Assembly (NCBI GenBank): GCA_004791255.1
Contig: SRUQ01000002.1
Location: forward strand, 777,210 to 841,209
Direction of reading: 5' to 3'
From: a bacterium M00.F.Ca.ET.205.01.1.1
Lineage (GTDB): Bacteria > Pseudomonadota > Alphaproteobacteria > Rhizobiales > Rhizobiaceae
DNA length: 64,000 nt
Shown here: positions 9,212 through 17,847 of the stretch, one piece after another
How the letters are laid out: each line of letters starts with the position of its first letter
How positions within the stretch are numbered: position 1 is the first letter of the stretch
Notes under the pieces: model-generated
Database searches by the model: none
Seen by the model: only the letters and a program-made list of their open reading frames with translations
Told to the model about the DNA's origin: nothing
Program-made: the position numbers and the translations under genes

Positions 9212-10105
9212 TTACCGCTTCAAATTCACCACGATGACGCCGCCCAGCGCCAGCGCGCCGCCGAGGATGCCGAGCAGGCTCGGCACTTCGCCCAACCAGA
9301 AGAAGCCGATCAGGGCGGACATGGGCGAAACCAGATAAAGGAAGTTCGAGGCCCGCGCCGCCGGCAGGCGCGAGAGCGCGGTTGCCCAGGCGGCGTAGGC
9401 GATCATGCTCGGCACGATGCCGAGGAAGATGACGGCGCCGAGACCGGCGGTGTCGGCAACCGCCGCCTGCGATAAAGCGGCAGGCAGGAACGGCGACAGG
9501 CAAAGCGCGCCGAGCACCATGTTGGAGGCGGCGATTGTCAGCGGATGGTGGCGGGCAAACAGCGGCTTCTGCACGATCGTGTTGACGGCCGAGCACAGCG
9601 CCGACCCCAGCACCAGCAGCGCACCGGCGTTGAAATGCAGGCCATTCCCGTCGGCGACCGCAATGATGCCTATGCCGGCGAAGGAGATGGCGGTGCCGAT
9701 CCAGGCCATGCCGGAAAACCGCTCGCCGAGCAGCGCCATCGCCATGATGGCGGTGAAGATCGGGCTGACATTGATGATGAAGCCGGCGGCACCGGCCGAA
9801 ACCGTCAGTTCGCCGAAATTGAGCATTGCGGTGTAGAGCGCCACGAAGATGGCGCCGCCAAAGGCAAAGCGCCACAGCTCGTCCAGGCGCGGCAGGGCTG
9901 GCCGCCTGACCGCGAGGAAGATCGCCGCCGGCACGGCGGCAATGGCAAAGCGCAGCGCGCCGAGTTCGAGTGGCCCGAAGGCGGCAAGACCGGCGCGGAT
10001 TGCCGGAAAGGCCGAGGCCCAGCCGATAACCGTCAGCGCGACGGCGATCGCCGCCGGGGTATCCATCCGCTGTGTCGGATTCGACGTGGTGGTCATCGAG
10101 CTCAT
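9212..10105 (-). CDS. EamA-family (DMT superfamily) metabolite exporter
   Basis: A 297-residue inner-membrane protein made of two EamA repeats, about ten hydrophobic helices. The start is the ATG at 10103-10105, preceded by GAGGAA at good spacing; upstream in-frame starts lie too close to the divergent LysR gene. Typical features are GWASAFPAIRAGL near the first helix and LGERFSGMAWIGTAISFAGI at the end of repeat one. DMT exporters of this kind move amino acids or other small metabolites outward by proton antiport. The neighbouring divergent LysR gene very likely regulates it. Confidence 0.9.
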   Translation of the reverse strand: MSSMTTTSNPTQRMDTPAAIAVALTVIGWASAFPAIRAGLAAFGPLELGALRFAIAAVPAAIFLAVRRPALPRLDELWRFAFGGAIFVALYTAMLNFGELTVSAGAAGFIINVSPIFTAIMAMALLGERFSGMAWIGTAISFAGIGIIAVADGNGLHFNAGALLVLGSALCSAVNTIVQKPLFARHHPLTIAASNMVLGALCLSPFLPAALSQAAVADTAGLGAVIFLGIVPSMIAYAAWATALSRLPAARASNFLYLVSPMSALIGFFWLGEVPSLLGILGGALALGGVIVVNLKR

Positions 10106-10158
10106 TTCACTTTCCTCGTTTTCCTGCATCCCCAGGCCAACAAAACGACTTTCCGGGG

Positions 10159-10172
10159 TCGTTGACAAACGA
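10159..10172. promoter_or_regulatory. Inverted repeat in the EamA/LysR divergent promoter
   Basis: TCGTT-GACA-AACGA is a 14-bp perfect inverted repeat midway between the start codons of the EamA exporter and the divergent LysR gene (10106-10196). Its placement fits an operator for the LysR protein. It does not follow the T-N11-A rule exactly, so the assignment is tentative. Confidence 0.35.
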
Positions 10173-10196
10173 TCAAATCGAGAGCCACCTGTGAGC

Positions 10197-11120
10197 ATGG
10201 ATCACAGCTCGGACAGCATCCTGCCGCTCGAAACCTTGCGCGCCTTCGATGCGGCGGCGCGTACGGGAAGCTTTTCGGCCGCCGCCGACAGGCTCAATCT
10301 CACCCATGGCGCCGTCAGCCGGCAGATCGCCAAGCTGGAGGGCTGGCTGGGGCTCAAGGTGTTCGAGCGCAATGCGCGCGGCGTCACGCTGACCAGCGAG
10401 GGCAACCGTCTGCATCTGCGGACTACGGAGGCCTTTGCGCTGATCTCGGTCAATTCGGACCGGTGGATCGAACCGCGCGGCACTGCCGTGGTGCGGCTGG
10501 CCTCGATCCCTTCGGTCAGCGGCTTGTGGCTGATGCCGCGCATGGCGGCGCTCGAGAACGACCCGACGCGCCTGCGCATCGTGCTCGACGTCGACAACCG
10601 CCAAGCCGACCTGGCCGACGAAGGTATCGACCTTTCGGTGCGCTGCGGCCGCGGCCGCATCCCGGGCCGCGTCTCGGTGCAATTGTTCGAGGAGTATCTG
10701 TTTCCGATCGCCTCGCCGGGCCTTGCGCAAGAGATCGGCAGTGGCGACCCGGCCCGGCTGCTCAAATTCCCGCTGATCAACGATAGCGACGCGTCGGGCT
10801 GGCGCGCCTGGTTCGCGGCGCATGACATGGACTATCGCCCGCGCCCGCAGGACCGCCGATTCGAGGACTATAATCTGGTGCTCGACGCCGCCGCCTACGG
10901 CCTTGGCATCGCTTTGGCGCGGCCGCCGCTCACCGAGCACCAGATCCAGTCGGGGCGCATCGTCGCTGTCGACGAGCGCCTGGCGCTCAATCCCGTTTCC
11001 TACTGGCTGGACCGGCCCGTCGGAAAGCCGCGAGCGGCCGCCGCCGATCTTGCCAGACGGATTGCTGAACAGGCGGGGCTGGCGACGGACAGGCTTGACG
11101 CATTCCTGCAGGACGATTGA
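10197..11120 (+). CDS. LysR-family transcriptional regulator (GcvA/AmpR-like)
   Basis: A 307-residue LysR regulator. The coding frame is open far upstream (from 9849), but homology starts at the ATG at 10197 (MDHSSDSILPLETLRAFDAA). The helix-turn-helix occupies residues 12-70 (AAARTGSFSAAADRLNLTHGAVSRQI and LGLKVFERNARGVTLTSEG). The effector-binding domain contains SIPSVSGLWLMPRM and DLADEGIDLSVRCGRG, as in the GcvA/AmpR subgroup. It is divergent from the EamA exporter and most likely controls it; the effector may be the exported metabolite. Confidence 0.92.
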   Translation: MDHSSDSILPLETLRAFDAAARTGSFSAAADRLNLTHGAVSRQIAKLEGWLGLKVFERNARGVTLTSEGNRLHLRTTEAFALISVNSDRWIEPRGTAVVRLASIPSVSGLWLMPRMAALENDPTRLRIVLDVDNRQADLADEGIDLSVRCGRGRIPGRVSVQLFEEYLFPIASPGLAQEIGSGDPARLLKFPLINDSDASGWRAWFAAHDMDYRPRPQDRRFEDYNLVLDAAAYGLGIALARPPLTEHQIQSGRIVAVDERLALNPVSYWLDRPVGKPRAAAADLARRIAEQAGLATDRLDAFLQDD

Positions 11121-11135
11121 CCCTCGAGAGGCCGG

Positions 11136-11735
11136 TCAGCGGAACAGGAGCAGCAGGACGGTCGTAAAAGCGGCCGAGAGCAGAGCGGTGACGATCGACA
11201 TCATCCAGAGCGGCGTCTGCCCGGAATCGGATCTCGGCGCATGACCGCGCGGAGCGGCCGAAACACGCGGCCGATGCGCGTTGGAATTGGCCGCAACCAG
11301 CACCGTCGCAGGCGCAATGGAAGGGGAGAATGACGATGGCGGCGGGTTTGCCGCGACCTTCGCCGTGCTGTCCACGGCCGCCGGCTGAGGTGGAACAAAG
11401 CCGCGCGGGCCTCGATCTGCATCCGCCGTCTGCCTGCCTGTCGGAGCAGTTGGCCGGGCAGCACCGGTGCCGGCATCCGGTTCCATGACGGCTCGATAGG
11501 CGTTTTCGATCTCGGTCGAGGACAGGCGCTGGGATGGCTGCGCGGGCGGCTGCGGCAAGGAGCCGTTCAACGCCTGTGCTGCGAACTGCGCTGGTGGCAC
11601 AGTAGATGGTGCCGGCGGCTGGACGAGCGCCTTGACCAGCGCGACGGTCGCCGGATCGGCCTTTGCCGATGGCACCGGCTGCGGTGTCAGGGCCTCTTTC
11701 AGCAGCGATGTCAGGCGGGGGGAATTGATATCCAT
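11136..11735 (-). CDS. Pro/Ala-rich protein with C-terminal membrane anchor
   Basis: A 199-residue protein of low complexity, rich in Pro, Ala, Ser and Thr, with one hydrophobic segment at the extreme C-terminus (about residues 176-198, WMMSIVTALLSAAFTTVLLLL). This suggests a tail-anchored inner-membrane protein with a long disordered cytoplasmic part. An ordered patch may lie around SSTEIENAYRAVM. I recognise no family. It converges with the preceding LysR gene. Codon use and GC content match the neighbours, so it is probably a real but fast-evolving gene. Confidence 0.55.
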   Translation of the reverse strand: MDINSPRLTSLLKEALTPQPVPSAKADPATVALVKALVQPPAPSTVPPAQFAAQALNGSLPQPPAQPSQRLSSTEIENAYRAVMEPDAGTGAARPTAPTGRQTADADRGPRGFVPPQPAAVDSTAKVAANPPPSSFSPSIAPATVLVAANSNAHRPRVSAAPRGHAPRSDSGQTPLWMMSIVTALLSAAFTTVLLLLFR

Positions 11736-11847
11736 GCAGGCTCCGGAAACTTGATGCCGGTCAAAGGATATCCCATGAGCATTGCGTCAAGCTTGACCTT
11801 GCCTGCGATTTGTGGCGATTGAATCCCATGAACCTCGGCACCACCGC

Positions 11848-12081
11848 ATGATGAACCGTTTCGAAGGCCCTGGCGGCAAAGAAGCCCGTATCCGCTATCT
11901 CGACGGCGACTTCCAGGTGACGAGCCCCGGCGCGTTCGTGCGCTGCGCGGTGACCGGCGAAAGCATTCCGCTCGACGAGTTGAAATACTGGAGCGTCGCC
12001 AGGCAAGAGCCCTATATCAACGCCACCGCTTCGCTGCGCCGCGAGATCGAGACACATCCGGACTTGCGCAAGCGGGGCTAA
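11848..12081 (+). CDS. DUF2093 domain-containing protein
   Basis: A 77-residue protein starting at one of two adjacent ATG codons (11848 or 11851), MMNRFEGPGGKEARIRYLDGD. The body shows the DUF2093 pattern: DFQVTSPGAFVRCAVTG, IPLDELKYWSVARQEPY and a terminal basic helix. Such proteins are conserved in Hyphomicrobiales, have no known function, and commonly sit next to lpxK, as here: this gene converges with lpxK and overlaps its end by 4 nt. Confidence 0.85.
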   Translation: MMNRFEGPGGKEARIRYLDGDFQVTSPGAFVRCAVTGESIPLDELKYWSVARQEPYINATASLRREIETHPDLRKRG

Positions 12082-13103
12082 CCTTTGAGCCTGCGCTGCC
12101 GCCAGGCATCCAGCGTCTCATCGATAATCCGTTCGGGAACATGCTCGAGTTCGAACACGGTATCGATTTCCAGCACGTCGAGCCCGTCGAGAAAATCCTG
12201 CGATGCGCCATGGCGCAGCCTAGCGGCGTCCTTGGCGGTGGTGATCAGGCCAAGCCCCTCGGCGCGCGCGGTCGCCGCCAGTTCGGCGAGTTCGTCCTCG
12301 GCATAGAAATGATGATCCGGAAACGGCCGCGCCAAGACCACCTCGCCGCCGGCCTGCCGCAGTGTGTCGAAGAATTTCTCGGGATGGCCGATGCCGGCGA
12401 AGGCCAGGTAGCGCTTGCCGGCGAAGCGCTCGCTGCCGCCCGACTCGGTGCGGGCCTCGAAGATCGGCCGGCCGGCGCGCGCCGCCTGGCGGACGACGGC
12501 GTCGGCGGCGGTGCCCTCGCCCATTTTCAACAAGCCGCTGGTGAAGACCAGCTGGTCGACGACCTTGGCCCGCAGCGGCCCGCCCGGAATAACGCGGCCA
12601 TTGCCGATGCCATAGCGAGCGTCGACGACGACCAGCGCATAGTCGATATGAATGCGCGCGCTCTGGAACCCGTCATCCATGATCAGGAAGTCGCAGCCGT
12701 GCCTTTCCATGAGCAGGCGGGCGCCGGCGGCACGGTTCGGCGTCACCGCCACCGGCGCGTGTTCGGCCAGAAGCAGCGGCTCGTCGCCGACATGCCTTGC
12801 GCTGTCATGATGGGCATCGACGATATGCGGCTCGGCGAAGGAGCCGCCATGGCCGCGCGACAGGAAGCCGGGATTGAGCTGCATGCGCCTGGCTTGTCTG
12901 GCCATCGCGATCGCCACCGGCGTCTTGCCGGTGCCGCCGACGGTGAAGTTGCCGATGCACAGCACCGGCGCCTCGATCTTCTCGCGCCGCGCCCGCCGCA
13001 TGCCGCGGCCGGCGGCCAGGGCATAGACGGCTGACAGCGGCGACAGCGCGAAGACACGCCAGTCCGGTTCTTCCCACCAGAATGGCGGCGCTTCGGAGGC
13101 CAA
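12078..13103 (-). CDS. lpxK: Tetraacyldisaccharide 4'-kinase LpxK
   Basis: LpxK phosphorylates the 4' position of the lipid A disaccharide at the cytoplasmic face of the inner membrane, using ATP. The 341-residue protein begins with the usual PPFWW motif, has a P-loop FTVGGTGKTP (glycines and lysine at residues 56-61), RGHGG after it, and DDGFQ near residue 148. Its start lies only one base beyond the end of waaA, so the two are translated from one transcript, in the order DUF4170, DUF374 acyltransferase, waaA, lpxK. Genes for lipid A and Kdo addition grouped this way are usual in rhizobia. Confidence 0.96.
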   Translation of the reverse strand: MASEAPPFWWEEPDWRVFALSPLSAVYALAAGRGMRRARREKIEAPVLCIGNFTVGGTGKTPVAIAMARQARRMQLNPGFLSRGHGGSFAEPHIVDAHHDSARHVGDEPLLLAEHAPVAVTPNRAAGARLLMERHGCDFLIMDDGFQSARIHIDYALVVVDARYGIGNGRVIPGGPLRAKVVDQLVFTSGLLKMGEGTAADAVVRQAARAGRPIFEARTESGGSERFAGKRYLAFAGIGHPEKFFDTLRQAGGEVVLARPFPDHHFYAEDELAELAATARAEGLGLITTAKDAARLRHGASQDFLDGLDVLEIDTVFELEHVPERIIDETLDAWRQRRLKG

Positions 13104-13104
13104 C

Positions 13105-14421
13105 TCAGCGCCCGTTCGCGCCCTTCAGGCGCGCCTTGATCACCAGCGGCTGGATGTAGGGTTCAAGCGACTTCAGCGTGCGCGCCAGCGCGCCACGCAT
13201 TTCGTCGACGGTGGCCGCGCCCGCCGCCATCATCTCGTGGCGGGCGACCTCGTTGGTGAGAAGGAAGTTGACGGCGCCAGCCAGCATGTCGCGGTCGCGC
13301 ACCAGCTTGGCGCCGCCGCTGTCGAGCAGGCGCTGATAGGCCTCGCGAAAATTCTGCACGTTGCGGCCGGCAAGAACGGCCGTCTCGAGCATGGCCGGTT
13401 CGAGCGGGTTCTGGCCGCCCTCGGACGTCAGCGAGCGGCCAACGAAGGCGATTTCGGTCAGCCGGAGATAAAGCCCCATCTCGCCGATCGTATCACCGAG
13501 CAGGATGTCGGTATCGCTCCCGATTCGGTCACCCTTGCTGCGCCGCGCGACCTTCAGGCCCATTCCGGAAATCTGCGCGGCCAGCGCCTCGGCGCGATCG
13601 GGATGGCGCGGAACGACGATCGTCAGCAGGCCGTGGTGACGCTTATGCAACGATGCATGGACCTCCGCCGCGACCACCTCCTCGCCGTCATGGGTCGAGA
13701 TCGCCGCCCAGGTCGGCCGGCCGCCGATCTGCCGCTGCAAGGTGGCCAGTGCCCGTTCGTCGACCGGCGGTGGATTGGTGTCGACCTTGAGGTTGCCTGA
13801 GACAGTAACAGGCCGCGCGCCGAGCGCGAGGAAGCGCTCGCCATCGACGTCGGACTGGGCAACGACATGGGCAAGGTTCTCGAAGAGCGCCTCGGCGAGG
13901 TTGGCGCGCTTCTTCCACGATGTGAAGGAACGGTCGGACAGCCTGCCATTGACCAGAACCTGCGGCACGTGGCGTGCGCCAAGCTCAAGGATGGTCATCG
14001 GCCAGATCTCTGATTCGGCGATGATGGCCAGGTCCGGGCGCCAGTGATCGAGGAACCGGCTGACCGCCGGCTTGAGGTCGAGCGGCACATATTGGTGGAT
14101 GATGCGGTCGCCGAGCCGCTCGTCGGCGACCTGCGCCGACGTCACCGTGCCGGTGGTCAGCACGATGTTGACGCCATAGTCGAGAATGCTTTCGACAAGC
14201 GGCACGACGGCTATGGTTTCGCCGACGCTCGCGGCATGAATCCAGATCATCGGCCCGTCGGGGCGCGGCCGGCCGGCGACGCCATAGCGCTCGCGGCGGC
14301 GGCTGCGATCTTCCTTGCCGCGCGAGGTGCGCCAGGCGACATAAGGTCCAACCAGCGGATAGGCCGCGGCGCCCGCAAAACGGTATGCCGACAGCATCGT
14401 GCGCGCCCAGCGGCCACTCAT
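13105..14421 (-). CDS. waaA: 3-deoxy-D-manno-octulosonic acid transferase WaaA (KdtA)
   Basis: WaaA adds Kdo from CMP-Kdo to the lipid A precursor at the inner membrane. The protein is 438 residues, starting at the ATG at 14419-14421 (MSGRWARTMLSAYR), which overlaps the DUF374 gene by 4 nt (ATGA); the frame stays open upstream but that part is a shadow. An N-terminal membrane anchor is followed by WIHAASVGE, TTGTVTSA, ESEIWP, the GNLKVD region and GGQNPLEPA, all characteristic of glycosyltransferase family 30. It lies in the lipopolysaccharide operon with lpxK. Confidence 0.96.
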   Translation of the reverse strand: MSGRWARTMLSAYRFAGAAAYPLVGPYVAWRTSRGKEDRSRRRERYGVAGRPRPDGPMIWIHAASVGETIAVVPLVESILDYGVNIVLTTGTVTSAQVADERLGDRIIHQYVPLDLKPAVSRFLDHWRPDLAIIAESEIWPMTILELGARHVPQVLVNGRLSDRSFTSWKKRANLAEALFENLAHVVAQSDVDGERFLALGARPVTVSGNLKVDTNPPPVDERALATLQRQIGGRPTWAAISTHDGEEVVAAEVHASLHKRHHGLLTIVVPRHPDRAEALAAQISGMGLKVARRSKGDRIGSDTDILLGDTIGEMGLYLRLTEIAFVGRSLTSEGGQNPLEPAMLETAVLAGRNVQNFREAYQRLLDSGGAKLVRDRDMLAGAVNFLLTNEVARHEMMAAGAATVDEMRGALARTLKSLEPYIQPLVIKARLKGANGR

Positions 14422-15209
14422 CGCGAACCGTCCACGAGGCGATAGGCCTCGGCGGTCGCGGCGTTGAGGGCCGCCGTGACTTCCTGGCGCTTGCGCTCCA
14501 TTTCGGCTTCGTCGGCGTCCGCCGCCACCAAGATCGGCATGCCGATGGCCACGGCGGAACGGCCAAATGGCAGGTTGATGGTGGTCTTGTCCCAGCTCTT
14601 TTCCAGCACCTTTCGGCGGCTGGTGGCGATGGCGACCGGCAATAGCGGCCGGCCAGAGAGGCGCGCCAGGAGAATGATGCCCAGCCCAGCGTCGCGTGGC
14701 GTGCCGTGCGGAATGTCGGCGATCATGGCGACGTTCTTGCCTGATGCCAGCGACTTTTTGAGGGCGATGAGCGCCTTGGCTCCACCCTTGTCGAGATGCC
14801 TGGCATTCTCGCGGCCGCCGGACCCGCGCACCGCCTCGATGCCGAATTTCTCCAACATCAACGCGTTGAGCTCGGCATCGGCGCTGCGCGACACCATGGC
14901 GACCAACGGCTTGCCCTTGGGATAATAGGCCGGCGTCAAAAGATGCTGGCCATGCCACAGCGCGATGATGCCGGGTTCCAGTTCGGCGTAGACGTCGCTC
15001 GAAAAGCGTGCCGATCCGGCGACCAGGGGGCTGGTTATGTGAACCAGCCGCACGAACTGGGCGAGCAGGCTGGCAATGGCATTCTTGACGAATCGCGACT
15101 GCGCCAGCGGTTCGCGAACCTTGCGCCAGAAAGACTTGGTCGCACGCTTGCCGCCCTTGCCCGCCGGCGCGGCTTCGCTCGCTGGCCCTTTCGCCAGATC
15201 GTGGTCCAT
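14418..15209 (-). CDS. Lysophospholipid acyltransferase-like protein, DUF374
   Basis: A 263-residue protein from the ATG at 15207-15209 (MDHDLAKGPAS); upstream in-frame residues are not conserved-looking. The DUF374 core is visible: IIALWHGQHL, VAMVSRSADAEL, the GSGGREN stretch and MIADIPHGTPR, reminiscent of the LPLAT superfamily with H-x-Q-H instead of H-x4-D. Family members sit next to waaA in many alphaproteobacteria, which suggests acylation of lipid A or a related lipid, but the exact reaction is unknown. Its end overlaps waaA by 4 nt. Confidence 0.88.
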   Translation of the reverse strand: MDHDLAKGPASEAAPAGKGGKRATKSFWRKVREPLAQSRFVKNAIASLLAQFVRLVHITSPLVAGSARFSSDVYAELEPGIIALWHGQHLLTPAYYPKGKPLVAMVSRSADAELNALMLEKFGIEAVRGSGGRENARHLDKGGAKALIALKKSLASGKNVAMIADIPHGTPRDAGLGIILLARLSGRPLLPVAIATSRRKVLEKSWDKTTINLPFGRSAVAIGMPILVAADADEAEMERKRQEVTAALNAATAEAYRLVDGSR

Positions 15210-15214
15210 CGAAG

Positions 15215-15460
15215 TCAACCGACAGCCTTGTTGTCGGGGTCCAGCAACCGGTGCAGGTGCACGACGAAATAACGCATATGGGCATTGTCCACGCTGGCCT
15301 GCGCCTTGGCCTTCCATGCCGTGTGCGCGGACTGATAATCGGGATAGATGCCGACGATGTCGAGTCCATCGAGATCGCGGAATTCAGTGCCGCCGAGCTT
15401 CTCGAGTTCGCCGCCGAACACCAGATGCAAAAGCTGTTTCTTTCCGTCTTCCGCGGCCAT
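15215..15460 (-). CDS. DUF4170 domain-containing protein
   Basis: An 81-residue cytoplasmic protein with the DUF4170 pattern: LVFGGELEKLGGTEFRDLDGLDIVGIYP, then YQSAHTAWKAKAQ and MRYFVVHLHRLLDP. It is the first gene of the operon that continues with the DUF374 acyltransferase (gap 5 nt), waaA and lpxK. The conserved location suggests a link to outer-membrane lipid synthesis; no biochemical role is known to me. Confidence 0.88.
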   Translation of the reverse strand: MAAEDGKKQLLHLVFGGELEKLGGTEFRDLDGLDIVGIYPDYQSAHTAWKAKAQASVDNAHMRYFVVHLHRLLDPDNKAVG

Positions 15461-15536
15461 GTCGGTCCTTCACATATCGTGAGTTTGTGACAGGTCTAGA
15501 CCAAAGCCGGCGACTTTGGAACCTGTGAAAGCGCTT

Positions 15537-16343
15537 TCACTCCTCAAGCCCGGCGATCACGCCGGCAAGGACGGCAAGCAACGCGCCGCTGCCAGCGGCC
15601 AGGGTACCATGACGGATCACTTCGCCGGCATAGCGAGGCGGCCGGCCATGGCGGTCGATGAGTTCGCCGCCGGCCTCGCGCAGGATGAGATCGGCGGCGG
15701 CTATGTCCCAATCATGTGCATTGGGCTTGACGAAGGTCGCGTCGAGCTGGCCATTGGCGATCATCGCCAGCCGGTAGGCGAGCGAAGGATAATAAGGCGC
15801 TCGGTTCAGCCGCGACTGCCAGTGCGCCGGCACCATGTCGATCATCGACTTAAGTCCCGAGATCGTCGCCAATTCGCTGGGTTCGCGTACCGCAATGCGC
15901 GTACCGTTGCGGAAGGCGCCCTCGCCGGGTAGCGCCCAATACGTTTCCTGCATCGCCGGACATTCGAGCACGCCAGCCAGCGTGCGGCCGTCCTCGACCA
16001 CGGCGACGCTGACGCACCAGCTGCGCTGCCCTTCGAGGAAGCCGCGGGTGCCGTCGATGGGATCGACGACGAAGGTGCGGCGCGCCGAAAGCCTGACCGG
16101 ATCGTCGGCCGTCTCTTCCGACAGCCAGCCATAATCCGGCCGCGCCGCCAGCAGCGTGCGCTGCAGATAGGCGTCCGCCGCGTGGTCGGCCTCGCTGACC
16201 GGCGAGGTGCCGCCCTTCATCCACACCTGCGGATTTTTGCCGAAATAACGCATGGCGATCACGCCCGCCTCGCGGGCGGCCTCGCGCAAAACGGCCAGGT
16301 CCTCGGCGGCTCCGGCCGATATGACGGGTTCAGGCACCGGCAA
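15537..16343 (-). CDS. cysQ: 3'(2'),5'-bisphosphate nucleotidase CysQ (inositol monophosphatase family)
   Basis: A 268-residue member of the inositol-monophosphatase fold. The metal-binding motifs are all present: SEETAD near residue 75, VDPIDGTRGF near residue 95 and WDIAAADLILREAGG near residue 210. The RGFLEG wording and length fit CysQ-like enzymes, which hydrolyse 3'-phosphoadenosine 5'-phosphate, a by-product of sulfate assimilation, though inositol phosphate activity cannot be excluded. The start overlaps the end of pmbA by 14 nt, so the two are co-transcribed. The gap to DUF4170 is 76 nt, and all these genes may form one long transcript. Confidence 0.88.
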   Translation of the reverse strand: MPVPEPVISAGAAEDLAVLREAAREAGVIAMRYFGKNPQVWMKGGTSPVSEADHAADAYLQRTLLAARPDYGWLSEETADDPVRLSARRTFVVDPIDGTRGFLEGQRSWCVSVAVVEDGRTLAGVLECPAMQETYWALPGEGAFRNGTRIAVREPSELATISGLKSMIDMVPAHWQSRLNRAPYYPSLAYRLAMIANGQLDATFVKPNAHDWDIAAADLILREAGGELIDRHGRPPRYAGEVIRHGTLAAGSGALLAVLAGVIAGLEE

Positions 16344-17673
16344 GGGTCATGCCTTCAATCAGCAGCGTCGGAGCCGCGGTGCCGAAATTGCGGTCGAGAT
16401 CGCTCGCCGGCACCATGTTGAGGAACATGGTTTTCAGGTTCGAGGCGATGGTGACTTCGGCGACCGGATAGGCGAGCTCGCCATTCTCGATCCAGAAGCC
16501 GGACGCGCCGCGGCTGTATTCGCCCGTCAACATATCGACGCCCTGGCCAAAGACTTCGGTGACGTAGAAGCCTGACTTCAGCGATCCGATCAGATCCTGC
16601 GGCGAGCGTTCGCCAGGTTCGATGGCCAGATTGGTCGACGACGGCGAAACGGAGGAGCCGCCGCGCGCGCCCCGCCCGTTGGTGACCAGGCCCAGTTCCC
16701 GCGCCGCCGAGGTCGACAGGAACCAGTGGTTCAGCACGCCTTTCTCGACCATCAGCAGTTTCTCGCCCTCGATGCCTTCGCCATCGAACGGACGCGAAGC
16801 CTGGCCGCGGCGCCTGAGCGGCTCGTCGGTGACGGTGATCGATGACGCCGCGACCTGCTTGCCCATCATGTCGCGTAGGAACGAGGTCTTGCGCGCCACG
16901 GCGGCGCCGTTGATGGCGCCGGCGAGATGGCCGGCAATGCCGCGCGCGACGCGGGGGTCGAATACCACATCGATCGGTCCGGTCGCCGCCTTGCGCGCGC
17001 CGAGGCGCCGCACGGCGCGCTCGCCGGCCTTGCGGCCGATGTCCTCGGGCGCGTCGAGATCGGCCAAATGCTGATGCGAGGAGAAATCATAGTCGCGCTC
17101 CATGCCGGTCCCCTCGCCGGCGATGACGGAGGCCGAGCGCGAGAAGCGCGAGGCGACGTACTGGCCGAGAAAGCCGTGCGAAGTGGCCAGCACCAGCCCG
17201 CCGAGACCGGCGCTGGCATTGCTGCCCGACGAATTGGTGACGCCCTTCACGGCAAGCGCAGCGGCTTCCGCCGCAAGTGCTGCCTCCTTCAACTGATCGG
17301 CCGTCACCTCTGTCGCGTCGAAGAGGTCGAGATCGCGCGTTCGCGTGGCAAGCAGTGCCGGATCGGCGAGGCCCTGATAGGGATCCTCCGGCGACACCCT
17401 GGCCATCGCCACGGCCCGCTCGGCCAGCACCAGGGGATCGGACGCGGCGGTGGCCGAGACGCTCGCCACACGGTTGCCGACAAAGACGCGCAGCGAAACG
17501 TCCTCGGCCTCCGACGCTTCGGTGCTCTCGACCTTGCCGAGCCGCACCGATACGCCGGTCGAGCGGCCACGCACGGCCACTGCGTCGGCGGCATCGGCGC
17601 CGGCCTTTCTGGCTGCCTCGACCAGAGCCGCGACGCGATCGGTCAATTTGCCTGCGTCTGATGTATCGGCCAT
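16330..17673 (-). CDS. pmbA: TldE/PmbA family metalloprotease subunit
   Basis: A 447-residue protein starting at the ATG at 17671-17673 (MADTSDAGKL). PmbA (TldE) pairs with TldD to form a cytoplasmic metalloprotease that degrades unfolded peptides and trims some microcin precursors; TldE itself lacks the zinc site. Characteristic parts are VRLGKVESTEASE near residue 35, the central PIDVVFDPRVARGI, and C-terminal GRGARGGSSVSPSSTNL with GVDMLTGEYSRGASGFWIENG. No tldD is seen in the window. It heads a leftward unit with cysQ. Confidence 0.93.
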   Translation of the reverse strand: MADTSDAGKLTDRVAALVEAARKAGADAADAVAVRGRSTGVSVRLGKVESTEASEAEDVSLRVFVGNRVASVSATAASDPLVLAERAVAMARVSPEDPYQGLADPALLATRTRDLDLFDATEVTADQLKEAALAAEAAALAVKGVTNSSGSNASAGLGGLVLATSHGFLGQYVASRFSRSASVIAGEGTGMERDYDFSSHQHLADLDAPEDIGRKAGERAVRRLGARKAATGPIDVVFDPRVARGIAGHLAGAINGAAVARKTSFLRDMMGKQVAASSITVTDEPLRRRGQASRPFDGEGIEGEKLLMVEKGVLNHWFLSTSAARELGLVTNGRGARGGSSVSPSSTNLAIEPGERSPQDLIGSLKSGFYVTEVFGQGVDMLTGEYSRGASGFWIENGELAYPVAEVTIASNLKTMFLNMVPASDLDRNFGTAAPTLLIEGMTLAGA

Positions 17674-17847
17674 GCACTCGATCCTGTTCTTCAACCCTGT
17701 CGGGAAGGGCAGATGCTGCCGCACCATCTATTGTTCCACTGCCGCTTGTGCAATGGCAGAAGGGCAATCAGGATGCCGCGATCCCAAATCGCCTTCGAAG
17801 CGGCCGCAGGAGCGGCCGTACCATTCTTCGTCTATCGGAGCCTCGCC

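Noticed and set aside
9849..10196. N-terminal extension of the LysR protein at 10197
   Set aside because: The extension is antisense to the EamA gene and homology begins exactly at the ATG at 10197.
13105..15369. Apparent 754-residue fusion upstream of waaA
   Set aside because: The N-terminal part is a shifted reading of the DUF374 gene; homology to WaaA starts at 14421, where ATG overlaps the preceding stop.
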